Below are positions 1 through 7,924 of a stretch of DNA of 61,573 nucleotides, piece after piece. The position numbers and the translations under genes are program-made. The notes under the pieces are model-generated. The model was given only the letters and a program-made list of their open reading frames with translations, ran no database searches and was not told where the DNA came from. The stretch lies in assembly GCA_900769345.1 (NCBI GenBank), contig CAAGGJ010000092.1, positions 1 to 61,573 on the forward strand, written 5' to 3'. How positions within the stretch are numbered: the first letter of the stretch is position 1; the number at the start of each line of letters is the position of its first letter. The DNA comes from Bacteroidales bacterium. GTDB taxonomy: Bacteria > Bacteroidota > Bacteroidia > Bacteroidales > Muribaculaceae.

Positions 1-312
1 CTTAAATCCTTTGACTTTCAGTTTACCTGTTTCGGTGTCGAACATATTGAAGTCGTTGGCTCTGCGTTGCAGCTCGATGTCGGTGTTTCTGTCGTTGACG
101 CCTTGCTTATTGTAGAGAGAAATGATGATAGCCATATCGTTCCACATGATTTCGAAGTGGTCGGCGCTGTTGTAAGTGACTGTACCACCATCGGGGACTT
201 CAAACGTGAGGTTGTGAATCGACCATGTTAGGACCGATGCTTGTGCGTGAGTGGCAATGAGTGCCGAACCCAACACAATGGTTAATATGCCTATCAATCG
301 TTTTATCATCAT
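1..312 (-). CDS. Secreted protein of unknown function, cut by the window edge
   Basis: The first 104 codons of a minus-strand gene are present; the C-terminus lies outside the window. It starts with Met-Met and a lysine/arginine, then a hydrophobic stretch ending in ALIATHAQA, which looks like a signal peptide cleaved near residue 24. The mature part is polar and beta-rich in appearance and shows no motif I recognise. Two adjacent ATG codons (312 and 309) are both possible starts. It lies just downstream of the GH25 gene on the same strand. I assign no function. Confidence 0.6.
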   Translation of the reverse strand, partial: MMIKRLIGILTIVLGSALIATHAQASVLTWSIHNLTFEVPDGGTVTYNSADHFEIMWNDMAIIISLYNKQGVNDRNTDIELQRRANDFNMFDTETGKLKVKGFK

Positions 313-342
313 ATATATTATAACGTAGAGATTTCGAAAAAA

Positions 343-1122
343 TTATATTGCTTGCAGCCAACGCTCCCAAGCGAGACTGTCGCCGTTGAACACATCGAGG
401 TCCACGTCGCCCTTTATACCGTCTACTTCGCCCCAGTGGCTGTATTGGAGGATGGTCCAATTATAGCCTCTCACGCGGTGAGGGTGCTGAAACGAGCATA
501 TCCATAGCGGTAGATGAGAAAGATGCTGTTTGATAAATTTTTTGTAACCGTTTTTATTGGTATAAATCATCACTTTGTAGCCTTTCTGTGTAATGTAGTC
601 GGTCATAATGGTGAGTTGCTCTATGGCATCAGTAGGGTCATTTACAAAGTTGTAATCCCATTCTTCCACGTCGATTACGAGTGGCAGGTCGAGATTTTTG
701 CCATTTATCGACCGAATAAAGTTTTCGGCTTGAAGGCGACCATCTTTTTTCATGCTGAAAAAGTGGTATGCACCCACTTTTAATCCTACAGCTTTGGCTG
801 CGCTATAGTTGTGCTCGAAAAGTGGGTCGTTGTAGTCGGTTCCTTCGGTGGCTTTGGCAATGACGAAGCTGAGCCTATTGGCTGCAAGAACTTTGAAATC
901 GATATCGCCGTTGTGCTTCGATATGTCGACGCCCACTATGGGATATTCGGTTTTGTCGATAACGATGTTTGGCCTGTATTTCATCACCACATATAGCAAA
1001 GCAGGCACCACAATAAGCAGTACGACCGCGCCTATCGCGATAGCCCAGCGGGTGAATCGTTCGCTATTCGTGCCTTTTTTTTGTTTGCGCGATGTGATTT
1101 TGGTTTTGTCGTTCTTTGTCAT
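343..1122 (-). CDS. GH25 lysozyme (muramidase) with N-terminal membrane anchor
   Basis: A 259-residue protein that should cleave the N-acetylmuramic acid to N-acetylglucosamine bond of peptidoglycan outside the cytoplasmic membrane. A basic N-terminus precedes one transmembrane segment (about residues 27-48), then the GH25 domain. Visible GH25 motifs are VGVDISKHNG near the start of the barrel, the catalytic acidic motif LVIDVEEW in the middle, YTNKNGY, and DLDVFNG near the end. A Bacteroidota -7 element (TATATTTG on the minus strand) lies at 1130-1137, eight bases before the start codon, so the leader would be very short. Family assignment is firm; whether it recycles self wall or acts on other cells is unknown. 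Confidence 0.88.
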   Translation of the reverse strand: MTKNDKTKITSRKQKKGTNSERFTRWAIAIGAVVLLIVVPALLYVVMKYRPNIVIDKTEYPIVGVDISKHNGDIDFKVLAANRLSFVIAKATEGTDYNDPLFEHNYSAAKAVGLKVGAYHFFSMKKDGRLQAENFIRSINGKNLDLPLVIDVEEWDYNFVNDPTDAIEQLTIMTDYITQKGYKVMIYTNKNGYKKFIKQHLSHLPLWICSFQHPHRVRGYNWTILQYSHWGEVDGIKGDVDLDVFNGDSLAWERWLQAI

Positions 1123-1244
1123 TTCGTTGCAAATATACGAAAAAATAACGGCAATTTGTCATAACTTTGGCACAAACCTATGCATAGAGCGCTAATTGAT
1201 GCGTTTTACAATAGTAATATGTGCAAAGCGTGAACAAATAGTGT

Positions 1245-1252
1245 TATATTTG
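1245..1252 (+). promoter_or_regulatory. Bacteroidota -7 element before the alkyltransferase gene
   Basis: TATATTTG fits the TAnnTTTG consensus of the Bacteroidota housekeeping sigma factor. No TTTG is seen at the right distance upstream, so the match is partial. It would put the transcript start near 1258 and supports translation from the ATG at 1277, not from codons upstream of the element. Confidence 0.45.
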
Positions 1253-1276
1253 TTGAGTAAGTCACAAACTGACGAT

Positions 1277-1813
1277 ATGAACGATAAAAACATAATCATA
1301 ACACGATTATACAACAGTCCATGCGGTGAGATGATAATAGGCTCGATAGATGGACGACTTTGCTTGTGCGACTGGATGGCTAATCCAAGCCGTCGCCACC
1401 GTGTGGACAGTCGACTTGCTCGAATAGTCAATGCTACATTTCGTGAAGGATCGTCGGAAGTTATAGAACGGGCTATTGAGCAGCTCGACGAGTATTTTTT
1501 CGGCAAGCGTAGCGAGTTTGATTTGCCTTTAGTGTTGGCAGGTACGGAATTTCAAGAGAAAGTGTGGCGAGAATTGCTGACAATACCCTTTGGCACCACT
1601 ATAACGTATGGCGAATTGGCTAATCGAATGGCGATTCCCGATGCAGTGCGCGCAGTGGCTAATGCGTGTGGGGCAAATGCCATATCTGTTTTCGTGCCGT
1701 GTCACCGAGTGGTGGGAAGCAAAGGCATGCTTACGGGCTATGCCGGCGGAATTGAAGCCAAACGTAAGCTTTTGCTGCTCGAGAATACAAGCTATCGAAA
1801 AAATAATTATTAG
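1277..1813 (+). CDS. ogt: Methylated-DNA--protein-cysteine S-methyltransferase
   Basis: Suicide DNA repair protein that moves the alkyl group from O6-alkylguanine (and O4-alkylthymine) to its own cysteine. From the ATG at 1277 it is 178 residues, the usual Ogt/MGMT size. The open frame extends upstream to 1196, but those codons carry no family homology and precede a -7 element at 1245. The active-site motif VPCHRVVG holds the acceptor Cys (about residue 142), preceded by PFGTTITYGELA and the recognition-helix region RAVANACGANA, and followed by GYAGGIEAKRKLL. All are standard for the family. It converges with yidC, separated by a strong terminator. Confidence 0.93.
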   Translation: MNDKNIIITRLYNSPCGEMIIGSIDGRLCLCDWMANPSRRHRVDSRLARIVNATFREGSSEVIERAIEQLDEYFFGKRSEFDLPLVLAGTEFQEKVWRELLTIPFGTTITYGELANRMAIPDAVRAVANACGANAISVFVPCHRVVGSKGMLTGYAGGIEAKRKLLLLENTSYRKNNY

Positions 1814-1895
1814 TATTAGTTAAAATTCGAGCAAATATTATGACATTAATGTTTGCCCGACAGACTTATGCCGTTGATAGTGGTTGAAAATAAGA

Positions 1896-1936
1896 AATCG
1901 CCAAGCATTTTCGATAACGCGAAATGCTTGGCGATT
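1896..1936. terminator. Bidirectional terminator between ogt and yidC
   Basis: A perfect 15-bp inverted repeat (1896-1910 with 1922-1936) around an 11-base loop lies between two convergent genes, with AT-rich flanks on both sides. It can serve either strand. Confidence 0.8.
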
Positions 1937-1974
1937 ATGATTATTATTCGCCGGGTGCGATCTGTGTATTGTTA

Positions 1975-4086
1975 TCAGTTGCGGCCCTTAGAATTGTTGT
2001 TGCGTTTTTGTTGCTGAGCCATCATAGCTTGCTGCTGGCGTTGAGCCTCTTCGAGGCGAGCCATAAAGCCTGATTTCTTCTTAGGATTCTTAGCGGCTTC
2101 AGCCATGCGTGCGCGCATCTTTTCTTCGCTAACGAAGAAGCGAGTAGCGTAGCTCTGGATGATGGTGAACAAAAGCGACAAGAAGTAGTAGTAGCTAAGA
2201 CCTGATGCGTAGTTGTTGAAGAATACAAGGAACATGATTGGCATCAAGTACATCATCCACTGCATACCCTTCATTTGCGCATTTTGGTTTTGCGACTGCA
2301 TGGTGATGCGAGTGTAAAGGATGTTGGTAACTGTCATCAACAAGCAGAACAAGCTCACATGGTTGCCGAAATAGGTGGAAATAAGAGGTATATGTGTGGT
2401 CCAGCTGAAGATAGCGTCAGGAGCCGAGAGGTCGTTAGCCCAAAGGAACGATTCTCCGCGGAGCTCGATCGACGATGGGAAGAATGTGAACATAGCGATG
2501 AGGAATGGCATCTGCAGAAGCATAGGCAAGCAGCCACCGAATGGGCTTGCACCCGCCATGCTGTAGAGTTCCATCTTCTTTTGCTGACTCTTCATAGCAT
2601 TCTCTTGTCCGGGATATTTTTCGTCGATTTTCTTTACGTCGGGAGCGAGAAGGCGCATCTTGGCTTGCGATACGTAGCTCTTGTTGGAGAGTGGGAAGAG
2701 CACAAGCTTAAGGAGTAGGGTGAGCACAAGGATGGTGATGCCCATATTGCCAAACAAGCCTTGCAGCCAGTCGAACACCGGAATCACGATGTAGGTGTTG
2801 ATGACGCGGAACAGCCACCAGCCGAGTGAAATGAGTCGATGAAGTTGTAGATTTTCTTCGTCGTAGTTTTCATTGTAGCTCTTAAGGAGCTGGAATTTGT
2901 TAGGACCAAGGTAGATGTGGAAGTTTGCCGGATTTGGGTTGGCAGAACTGTATTCCACAGAGGCCTCCATGGTCATATCCTTCATATAGTCGCTATAGAA
3001 AGCGCTGTCCTTGCTGATGATTTCGCTTTCGATTTTTGCGCCCGACATGTGAGTATCGGCAATGAATACCGACGAGAAGAATTGGTTCTTGAAGCTGACC
3101 CACTTGAGATTGTTGGTGATTTCTTCGCGGTCGTTGCTTGCTTCGTTGAGGTTTTCTACGTCGCCGTCGGAATATTTGTAATAGATGGCGCTATTGCGTT
3201 CTTCAAACATTTTACCCTTTTCTTGGCGAGCCATGCGCTGAGTCCAGTAGATGTCGAGGTTAGGAATGTTTTGCGGAATCACACGTTCCATATTTTGCTG
3301 GAACACTTCCATCTTCACCATATAGCTGCCCTGAGCAAGCGTGTAGCGAATACCCCACTTAACATTGTTGCCAAGGTCGAGCTGCATAGTCACAGTCGAG
3401 TCGTTTTGTTCGATAGGGGTGAAGTAGAATTCGCCGGTGTCGAATCGTTGAGCGTTGGTGTTGAATACGAAACCGAAAGCATTGGTGTTTTTGTCGAACA
3501 GAGTGACATTGGGGCTCTTGTAGGTGTCGTATTTGAGCAGCGAAGCGTTGCAAATAGCGCCGCCCTTAGTGGCAATGTCGATTTTGAGCACATCGTTTTG
3601 CAGAGTTATCACCTTGTCGTCGCCGGTTAGGCACTTGGCAAATTCGCCGCTGCGAGTGTAGGTGTAAACAGCATCTTGAAGCACCTTGATGGCGCGATTG
3701 CGCAGTTTGATGTCGGTGTTGGAGAAAATGGTGTTAAAATCCACATCCTTGCCGTCTACTCTTATGGTTCCGCTGATTTCGTTGCCATCGAAGCTGAGAC
3801 GTGCTTCGTTGCTTTCGAGAATGTGAGTGGTAACTCCGTTTTCAGCCACCTCGCTGCGACCGTAGAGCTGGATTGATGATTTCAAACGGGTCATTTCCTC
3901 GTCGGAAATCGAGTCGGCCATCAATTTTGACTGTTCGTTGGTGTTGTCGGTTTTCGCTTTCTTTTCTGCTTGTTCCTGTTGGGCTTTTGCTTGGGCTATT
4001 TCAGCCTCGCTTGGTTGATTGAGCCAAGTGAACCCCATTATTACAAGAAACATCAACAGAAGTCCGATAATCGTGTTTTTGTCCAT
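1975..4086 (-). CDS. yidC: Membrane protein insertase YidC
   Basis: A 703-residue YidC/Oxa1 insertase, which inserts proteins into the inner membrane with or without SecYEG. The order is typical of Gram-negative YidC: N-terminal transmembrane segment (IIGLLLMFLVIMGFTWL), a large periplasmic beta-domain (about residues 60-410), then the conserved membrane core with the motifs GWWLFRVINTY, QMPFLIAMFTFFPSSIELR and a final hairpin at LMPIMFLVFFNNYASGLSYYYF. The C-terminal tail is Lys/Gln/Asn-rich and basic, as is common in Bacteroidota. It is longer than E. coli YidC (548), as usual in the phylum. The CTP-synthase-like gene lies 93 bases upstream on the same strand and is probably co-transcribed. 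Confidence 0.97.
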   Translation of the reverse strand: MDKNTIIGLLLMFLVIMGFTWLNQPSEAEIAQAKAQQEQAEKKAKTDNTNEQSKLMADSISDEEMTRLKSSIQLYGRSEVAENGVTTHILESNEARLSFDGNEISGTIRVDGKDVDFNTIFSNTDIKLRNRAIKVLQDAVYTYTRSGEFAKCLTGDDKVITLQNDVLKIDIATKGGAICNASLLKYDTYKSPNVTLFDKNTNAFGFVFNTNAQRFDTGEFYFTPIEQNDSTVTMQLDLGNNVKWGIRYTLAQGSYMVKMEVFQQNMERVIPQNIPNLDIYWTQRMARQEKGKMFEERNSAIYYKYSDGDVENLNEASNDREEITNNLKWVSFKNQFFSSVFIADTHMSGAKIESEIISKDSAFYSDYMKDMTMEASVEYSSANPNPANFHIYLGPNKFQLLKSYNENYDEENLQLHRLISLGWWLFRVINTYIVIPVFDWLQGLFGNMGITILVLTLLLKLVLFPLSNKSYVSQAKMRLLAPDVKKIDEKYPGQENAMKSQQKKMELYSMAGASPFGGCLPMLLQMPFLIAMFTFFPSSIELRGESFLWANDLSAPDAIFSWTTHIPLISTYFGNHVSLFCLLMTVTNILYTRITMQSQNQNAQMKGMQWMMYLMPIMFLVFFNNYASGLSYYYFLSLLFTIIQSYATRFFVSEEKMRARMAEAAKNPKKKSGFMARLEEAQRQQQAMMAQQQKRNNNSKGRN

Positions 4087-4179
4087 TCGTTGTGTATGAT
4101 TAATTAATTGTTTTTTTGTTTTCTCTTCGCTGTTTTGTCTTGTCCAAAAATCATGCCAAACTTCTCGAAGTGAGCATTT

Positions 4180-5691
4180 TTATTGGTCATGTTTTGCTGC
4201 TTCGGAGATAAATCTCTTAAGCAAAGGGTTTGGGTCTAAAGTCCGAGTCCCAAATTCCGGTCGAAACGACACTCCTACATACCATCGCAATGCGTCTACC
4301 TCGATTATGTCGGGCAGTTGCGACTGAGGGTTGATGCCTGTAATCGCCATTCCCGCTTTTGCAAATTCATCGCCGTATTTCTTGGCATCGAACTCATAGC
4401 GATGCTTGTGACGCTCGGTGATGAGAGCATTGCCATAAGCGCGCCGTGCATGTGAGTCGATGTCGGGCACCAGAGTAGGGTAGTCGCCCAAGCGTTTCAA
4501 CTCAGGCATAAATGCCATACGCTTTTGTTCATCGCACTCAGCCACCACACAGTGCGCCGAGCGTGACGATATTTCAGCGCTTGTGGCATCTTCCATACCC
4601 AGCACATTGCGAGCAAACTCTATAGCCATGCATTGCATACCCAATCCTATGCCCAAAGTCACCTTGTTGTGCTCGCGACACCATTGCAATGCCGAGATAT
4701 AGCCTTCGGTGCCAAACGCACCATCGCCCGGAGCCACTACTATGGCATCGGCCTCGCTCAAGGCATCGTAGGCACTATTGCCGCAGCCATAGAATGATGC
4801 GCTTTGTATATAGCGCAGCGATAGGCGTTTGCCACATCGAGCGGCAACTATGCGAAGCATTTCGCACAGACTGAGATAGGACCGGCGAGCATCGTCGTAT
4901 TTACCTACCAATGCCACTTTTATCTCTTCATCGGCATCTTTCATGACCTTGACCAATGTAGGCCATGCCGACTGCCCGCGTGCTGATTTTATGCCCATAT
5001 TGCCAAGCACTATATTGATGAGCCCGGATTGCTCCATTCGGTTGGGCATACTGTAGATGCATCCGTCGTAGGGCAGACATGTAGCACCTTCGCATGGCTC
5101 TGAGGTCAATATAATGTTAGGCTCAATGCCCGTCTGGCGGAGATATTGCTCCACAATGCAAGTGCATGCCACGCACATAGTTTGCTCCGGCATTTCTTGG
5201 CAAATGGCTTTAACGGCAGCGATTGCCGCTGCAGAGTCGATGGAGCGGATCGTGCCACCTATTTCCACCACCACACATTGCCGATTCTCGCGTTCGCCAA
5301 TGCTGAGGATGCGTTGCTTGAATTCGCATACCACATGCTCCGAAGTGCTGACAGCCGCTCCGAAGAACGAGCCGCGACGTTCGTCATTTATCACCTTCTG
5401 CAATATGCGTCCGGCGGTGATATGATGGTGCTGCGATGCTTTTACTCCCGTCATTCGCTCGTAAATGCCCAAGCAACGGTCCGCTTCGCATCCGTCGGCG
5501 GTAACATAACATTCGCCATAAACATTGCAGTCGAGACTTGCGGCGTCGAGGTTGAGATAATGGTCGATTTTCACCGTAGCCACATCCACGCCTCTTGATA
5601 CAAGCGCACTCGCCAATGCAGCTGCTACAACGCCCTCGCCATAATGCGACTCAGCGCTGCCTAAAACGAATATGTAGTTAGTGATACACAC
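4180..5691 (-). CDS. CTP-synthase-like protein with degenerate active sites (probable pseudoenzyme)
   Basis: Full-length CTP synthase fold of about 503 residues: amidoligase domain (1 to about 245) and class I glutamine amidotransferase domain (about 255 to the end). Several segments are clearly homologous (NYIFV..., LDxxx...GE.(Y/F)VTxDGxExD..LGxYER, AGRIxxxVxxxERRG, VVEIGGT, GLGMQ, ERHKHRYE, PEF). Key catalytic features are changed. The P-loop reads GSAESHYGEG with Glu19 where the family has Lys. The KTKPTQHSV UTP/CTP-binding segment is absent. The amidotransferase nucleophile Cys in GICLGMQ is Gly (codon at 4645-4647), and the His of FHPEF is Arg (codon at 4261-4263). The Mg-site Asp (ADG) and Glu (VEIGG) remain. 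I chose the GTG at 5691: it gives the family N-terminus, and a -7 element lies at 5731-5738. An ATG at 5742 would precede that element. An active pyrG elsewhere is expected. Confidence 0.85.
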   Translation of the reverse strand: MCITNYIFVLGSAESHYGEGVVAAALASALVSRGVDVATVKIDHYLNLDAASLDCNVYGECYVTADGCEADRCLGIYERMTGVKASQHHHITAGRILQKVINDERRGSFFGAAVSTSEHVVCEFKQRILSIGERENRQCVVVEIGGTIRSIDSAAAIAAVKAICQEMPEQTMCVACTCIVEQYLRQTGIEPNIILTSEPCEGATCLPYDGCIYSMPNRMEQSGLINIVLGNMGIKSARGQSAWPTLVKVMKDADEEIKVALVGKYDDARRSYLSLCEMLRIVAARCGKRLSLRYIQSASFYGCGNSAYDALSEADAIVVAPGDGAFGTEGYISALQWCREHNKVTLGIGLGMQCMAIEFARNVLGMEDATSAEISSRSAHCVVAECDEQKRMAFMPELKRLGDYPTLVPDIDSHARRAYGNALITERHKHRYEFDAKKYGDEFAKAGMAITGINPQSQLPDIIEVDALRWYVGVSFRPEFGTRTLDPNPLLKRFISEAAKHDQ

Positions 5692-5730
5692 AAGTTTTCT
5701 ACCATTGGTGAGTATTTGTATCCAAAAGTG

Positions 5731-5738
5731 CAAAATTA
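5731..5738 (-). promoter_or_regulatory. -7 element before the CTP-synthase-like gene
   Basis: On the minus strand this reads TAATTTTG, matching TAnnTTTG. No -33 TTTG is seen at 19-21 bases. It predicts a transcript start near 5725 and thus the GTG at 5691 as start codon. Confidence 0.45.
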
Positions 5739-5863
5739 GCAATTATCTATGGAATATTCTAATGAAATGCCTATAAATGATGAGGCTGAAGGTGCGGTTT
5801 ATATCAATGTAGAACTCAAAACAGCCTTATTTTCTAAAAAAAATTAAAATAAGGAGTGACAAT

Positions 5864-5895
5864 TTTGAGTTAATGAGAATAAAGTGCTATATTTG
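5864..5895 (+). promoter_or_regulatory. Full Bacteroidota promoter for tRNA-Ser
   Basis: TTTG at 5864-5867, 20 bases, then TATATTTG at 5888-5895: an exact match to the TTTG-N19-21-TAnnTTTG consensus. The transcript would start near 5902, about 28 bases before the mature tRNA. Confidence 0.8.
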
Positions 5896-5929
5896 CAAAA
5901 GCAAAACGCTCGTAAGGGTGTTGTGAAAT

Positions 5930-6014
5930 GGAGATTTGACAGAGTGGTCGATTGTGGTGGTTTGGAAGACCATTGAAGTGCAAGCTTCCGTAGGTTCGAA
6001 TCCTACAGTCTCCG
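5930..6014 (+). tRNA. tRNA-Ser (anticodon GGA)
   Basis: 85 bases fold as a class II tRNA. The acceptor stem pairs GGAGATT with AGTCTCC (one G-U). The anticodon stem GTGGT/ACCAT encloses the loop TTGGAAG with anticodon GGA. There is a long variable arm with GAAG/CTTC pairing and a T-arm GTAGG-TTCGAAT-CCTAC. The discriminator is G at 6014 and the 3' CCA is not encoded, so it must be added by CCA transferase. Confidence 0.95.
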
Positions 6015-6148
6015 CAAAAATGAGAAAAGTCGGCAAGGAAACAGTGTTTTTTTGTCGACTTTTTTGCGATTGGGTAGGTAAAATAGACAACTCTATGGCA
6101 GTAGAATGGAAAAATATAATACCTTTGCAGAAGAAAATCTAATCACTT

Positions 6149-7825
6149 ATGATACAAGTACGCTGTAAAAACATAAATCAGACCAAAAGTTTCCCTGAAG
6201 GAAGCACACTGCTCGAAGTGTTAGCCGGATTTCCGGAATTGAGTTTAGAGTATCAGCCGGTGTCGGCGCGAGTGAACAATTCGTCGCAGGGACTTAAATT
6301 CAGAGTCTATCAGAACCGCGATGTGGAGTTTCTCGATGTTCGCACCTCGGGCGGAATGAGAGCGTATGTGCGTTCGTTGTGCTTTGTTCTCTATAAGGCA
6401 AGCCTTGATGTGTTTCCGGGAAGCAGGCTCTATATGGAGCACCCGATATCGCACGGTTATTTCGGTAATTTTCATAAAGCCGATGGAAGTGTCATCACCA
6501 AGCACGATGTGGAAATGATAAGAGAGCGTATGCATCAGATAGTGGACGAAGATATGCCATTTCATCGCACTGAGGCGCTCACCGAAGATGCAATAGAGCT
6601 GTTTCGCAAGTCGGGATTTACCGATAAGGTGAAGTTGCTTGAAACCAGTGGCCGGATTTATACCGATTATTATACACTTGGCGATACTATCGACTATTAT
6701 TATGGTCCTCTTGTGCCATCGACAGGCTATCTGAAGGTGTTTGGCATTGAGCCATATTACAACGGACTTTTGCTGCGTATCCCCGATAAGAAAAATCCAC
6801 GCCTCTTGGCTGAAAAGATAGATATGCCGCGCACATTCGGAATATTTGCCGAGAATGTGCGATGGAATGTGATTATGGGTCTGCAAAATGTGGGCGCAGT
6901 GAATAAGGCATGTCAAAAAGGAATGGCAAGCGAACTGATACAAGTGAGTGAGGCATTGCAAGAAAAGAAGATAGTGAAGATAGCAGAGGATATCTACGGC
7001 CGCTATTACGACGAAAAGAATCCCGTGCGCATGGTGCTAATCACCGGACCGTCGAGTTCGGGCAAGACCACCTTCTGCAAGCGACTTTCGGTGCAACTGA
7101 AAGCATGCGGGTTGCGCCCGATATCGTTTTCTACCGACGATTATTTTGTCAATCGCGAGGATACACCCAAACGCCCCGACGGCAAGTATGATTTCGATAA
7201 TATAAAGGCTGTGGACTGCGAGACTATGGAGCGTGATTTGCTCGACTTGCTGAGTGGCAAGGCTGTGGAGATTCCTGAATTTAATTTTACTACGGGTAAG
7301 CGCGAGTATAATGGTAAACGGCTACAGTTGGGCGAGGGCAAAGTGCTGCTGATAGAGGGCATACACGCGCTCAACCCCATGCTCACCGCCAAGGTGCCTG
7401 ATGAAAATAAATATAAGGTGTATATTTCCACGCTTACAAGCATTTCGCTCGATGCTCACAACTGGATACCTACGCGCGACAATCGATTGCTGCGCCGCAT
7501 CATACGCGACTACAACAAGGGCGCATTCACGGCACAAGAAACCATAAGCCAGTGGCCGGCAGTGTGCGAAGCTGAGGAACAATGGATATATCCATATCAA
7601 GAAAACGCCGATGTGATGTTTAACTCGGCTTTAAATATAGAATTTGCCGTTCTGCGACTACATGCCGAACCTATCTTGGCAAGTGTGCCTAAGAATTGCC
7701 CCGAATATGCCGAGGCACACCGCTTGCTAAAGTTTATACACTATTTTATTCCCGTGAGCGATAAGGAAATACCTCCGACGTCGATTATGCGAGAATTTGT
7801 GGGAGGATCGAGCTTCAAATATTGA
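6149..7825 (+). CDS. Nucleoside (uridine-type) kinase with N-terminal TGS/ThrRS-like region
   Basis: A 558-residue protein with three parts: an N-terminal TGS-like ubiquitin-fold segment (about 1-60), a region resembling the second additional domain of threonyl-tRNA synthetase (about 70-230, with HPISHGYFG), and a C-terminal P-loop kinase of the uridine kinase/phosphoribulokinase family. The kinase has Walker A GPSSSGKTTF near residue 298, the FSTDDYFVNRED substrate motif, YDFDNIKAVD and LLIEGIHALNP. It probably phosphorylates a nucleoside using NTP in the cytoplasm; this fused form is common in Bacteroidota but the substrate is not clear from sequence. A -7-like TACCTTTG lies at 6120-6127. 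Confidence 0.85.
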   Translation: MIQVRCKNINQTKSFPEGSTLLEVLAGFPELSLEYQPVSARVNNSSQGLKFRVYQNRDVEFLDVRTSGGMRAYVRSLCFVLYKASLDVFPGSRLYMEHPISHGYFGNFHKADGSVITKHDVEMIRERMHQIVDEDMPFHRTEALTEDAIELFRKSGFTDKVKLLETSGRIYTDYYTLGDTIDYYYGPLVPSTGYLKVFGIEPYYNGLLLRIPDKKNPRLLAEKIDMPRTFGIFAENVRWNVIMGLQNVGAVNKACQKGMASELIQVSEALQEKKIVKIAEDIYGRYYDEKNPVRMVLITGPSSSGKTTFCKRLSVQLKACGLRPISFSTDDYFVNREDTPKRPDGKYDFDNIKAVDCETMERDLLDLLSGKAVEIPEFNFTTGKREYNGKRLQLGEGKVLLIEGIHALNPMLTAKVPDENKYKVYISTLTSISLDAHNWIPTRDNRLLRRIIRDYNKGAFTAQETISQWPAVCEAEEQWIYPYQENADVMFNSALNIEFAVLRLHAEPILASVPKNCPEYAEAHRLLKFIHYFIPVSDKEIPPTSIMREFVGGSSFKY

Positions 7826-7858
7826 TATTAATCAGTTGCCATAATATGGCTGTGTTAT

Positions 7859-7902
7859 GGTCGGAAAACGAAAGTAGGTCAGATAACTGTCGTTTTCCGA
7901 CC
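7859..7902. terminator. Bidirectional terminator between nucleoside kinase and esterase genes
   Basis: A perfect 13-bp inverted repeat (7859-7871 with 7890-7902) with an 18-base loop lies between two convergent genes. Confidence 0.7.
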
Positions 7903-7924
7903 TACTTGATTAAAAAGATGAGTA

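Noticed and set aside
2917..3630. 237-codon frame antisense to yidC
   Set aside because: Val/Phe/His-rich shadow of yidC codons, no start context, no homology visible.
4180..5742. ATG at 5742 as start of the CTP-synthase-like gene
   Set aside because: It precedes the likely -7 element (5731-5738) and adds residues not found in the family; GTG at 5691 fits the homologous N-terminus.
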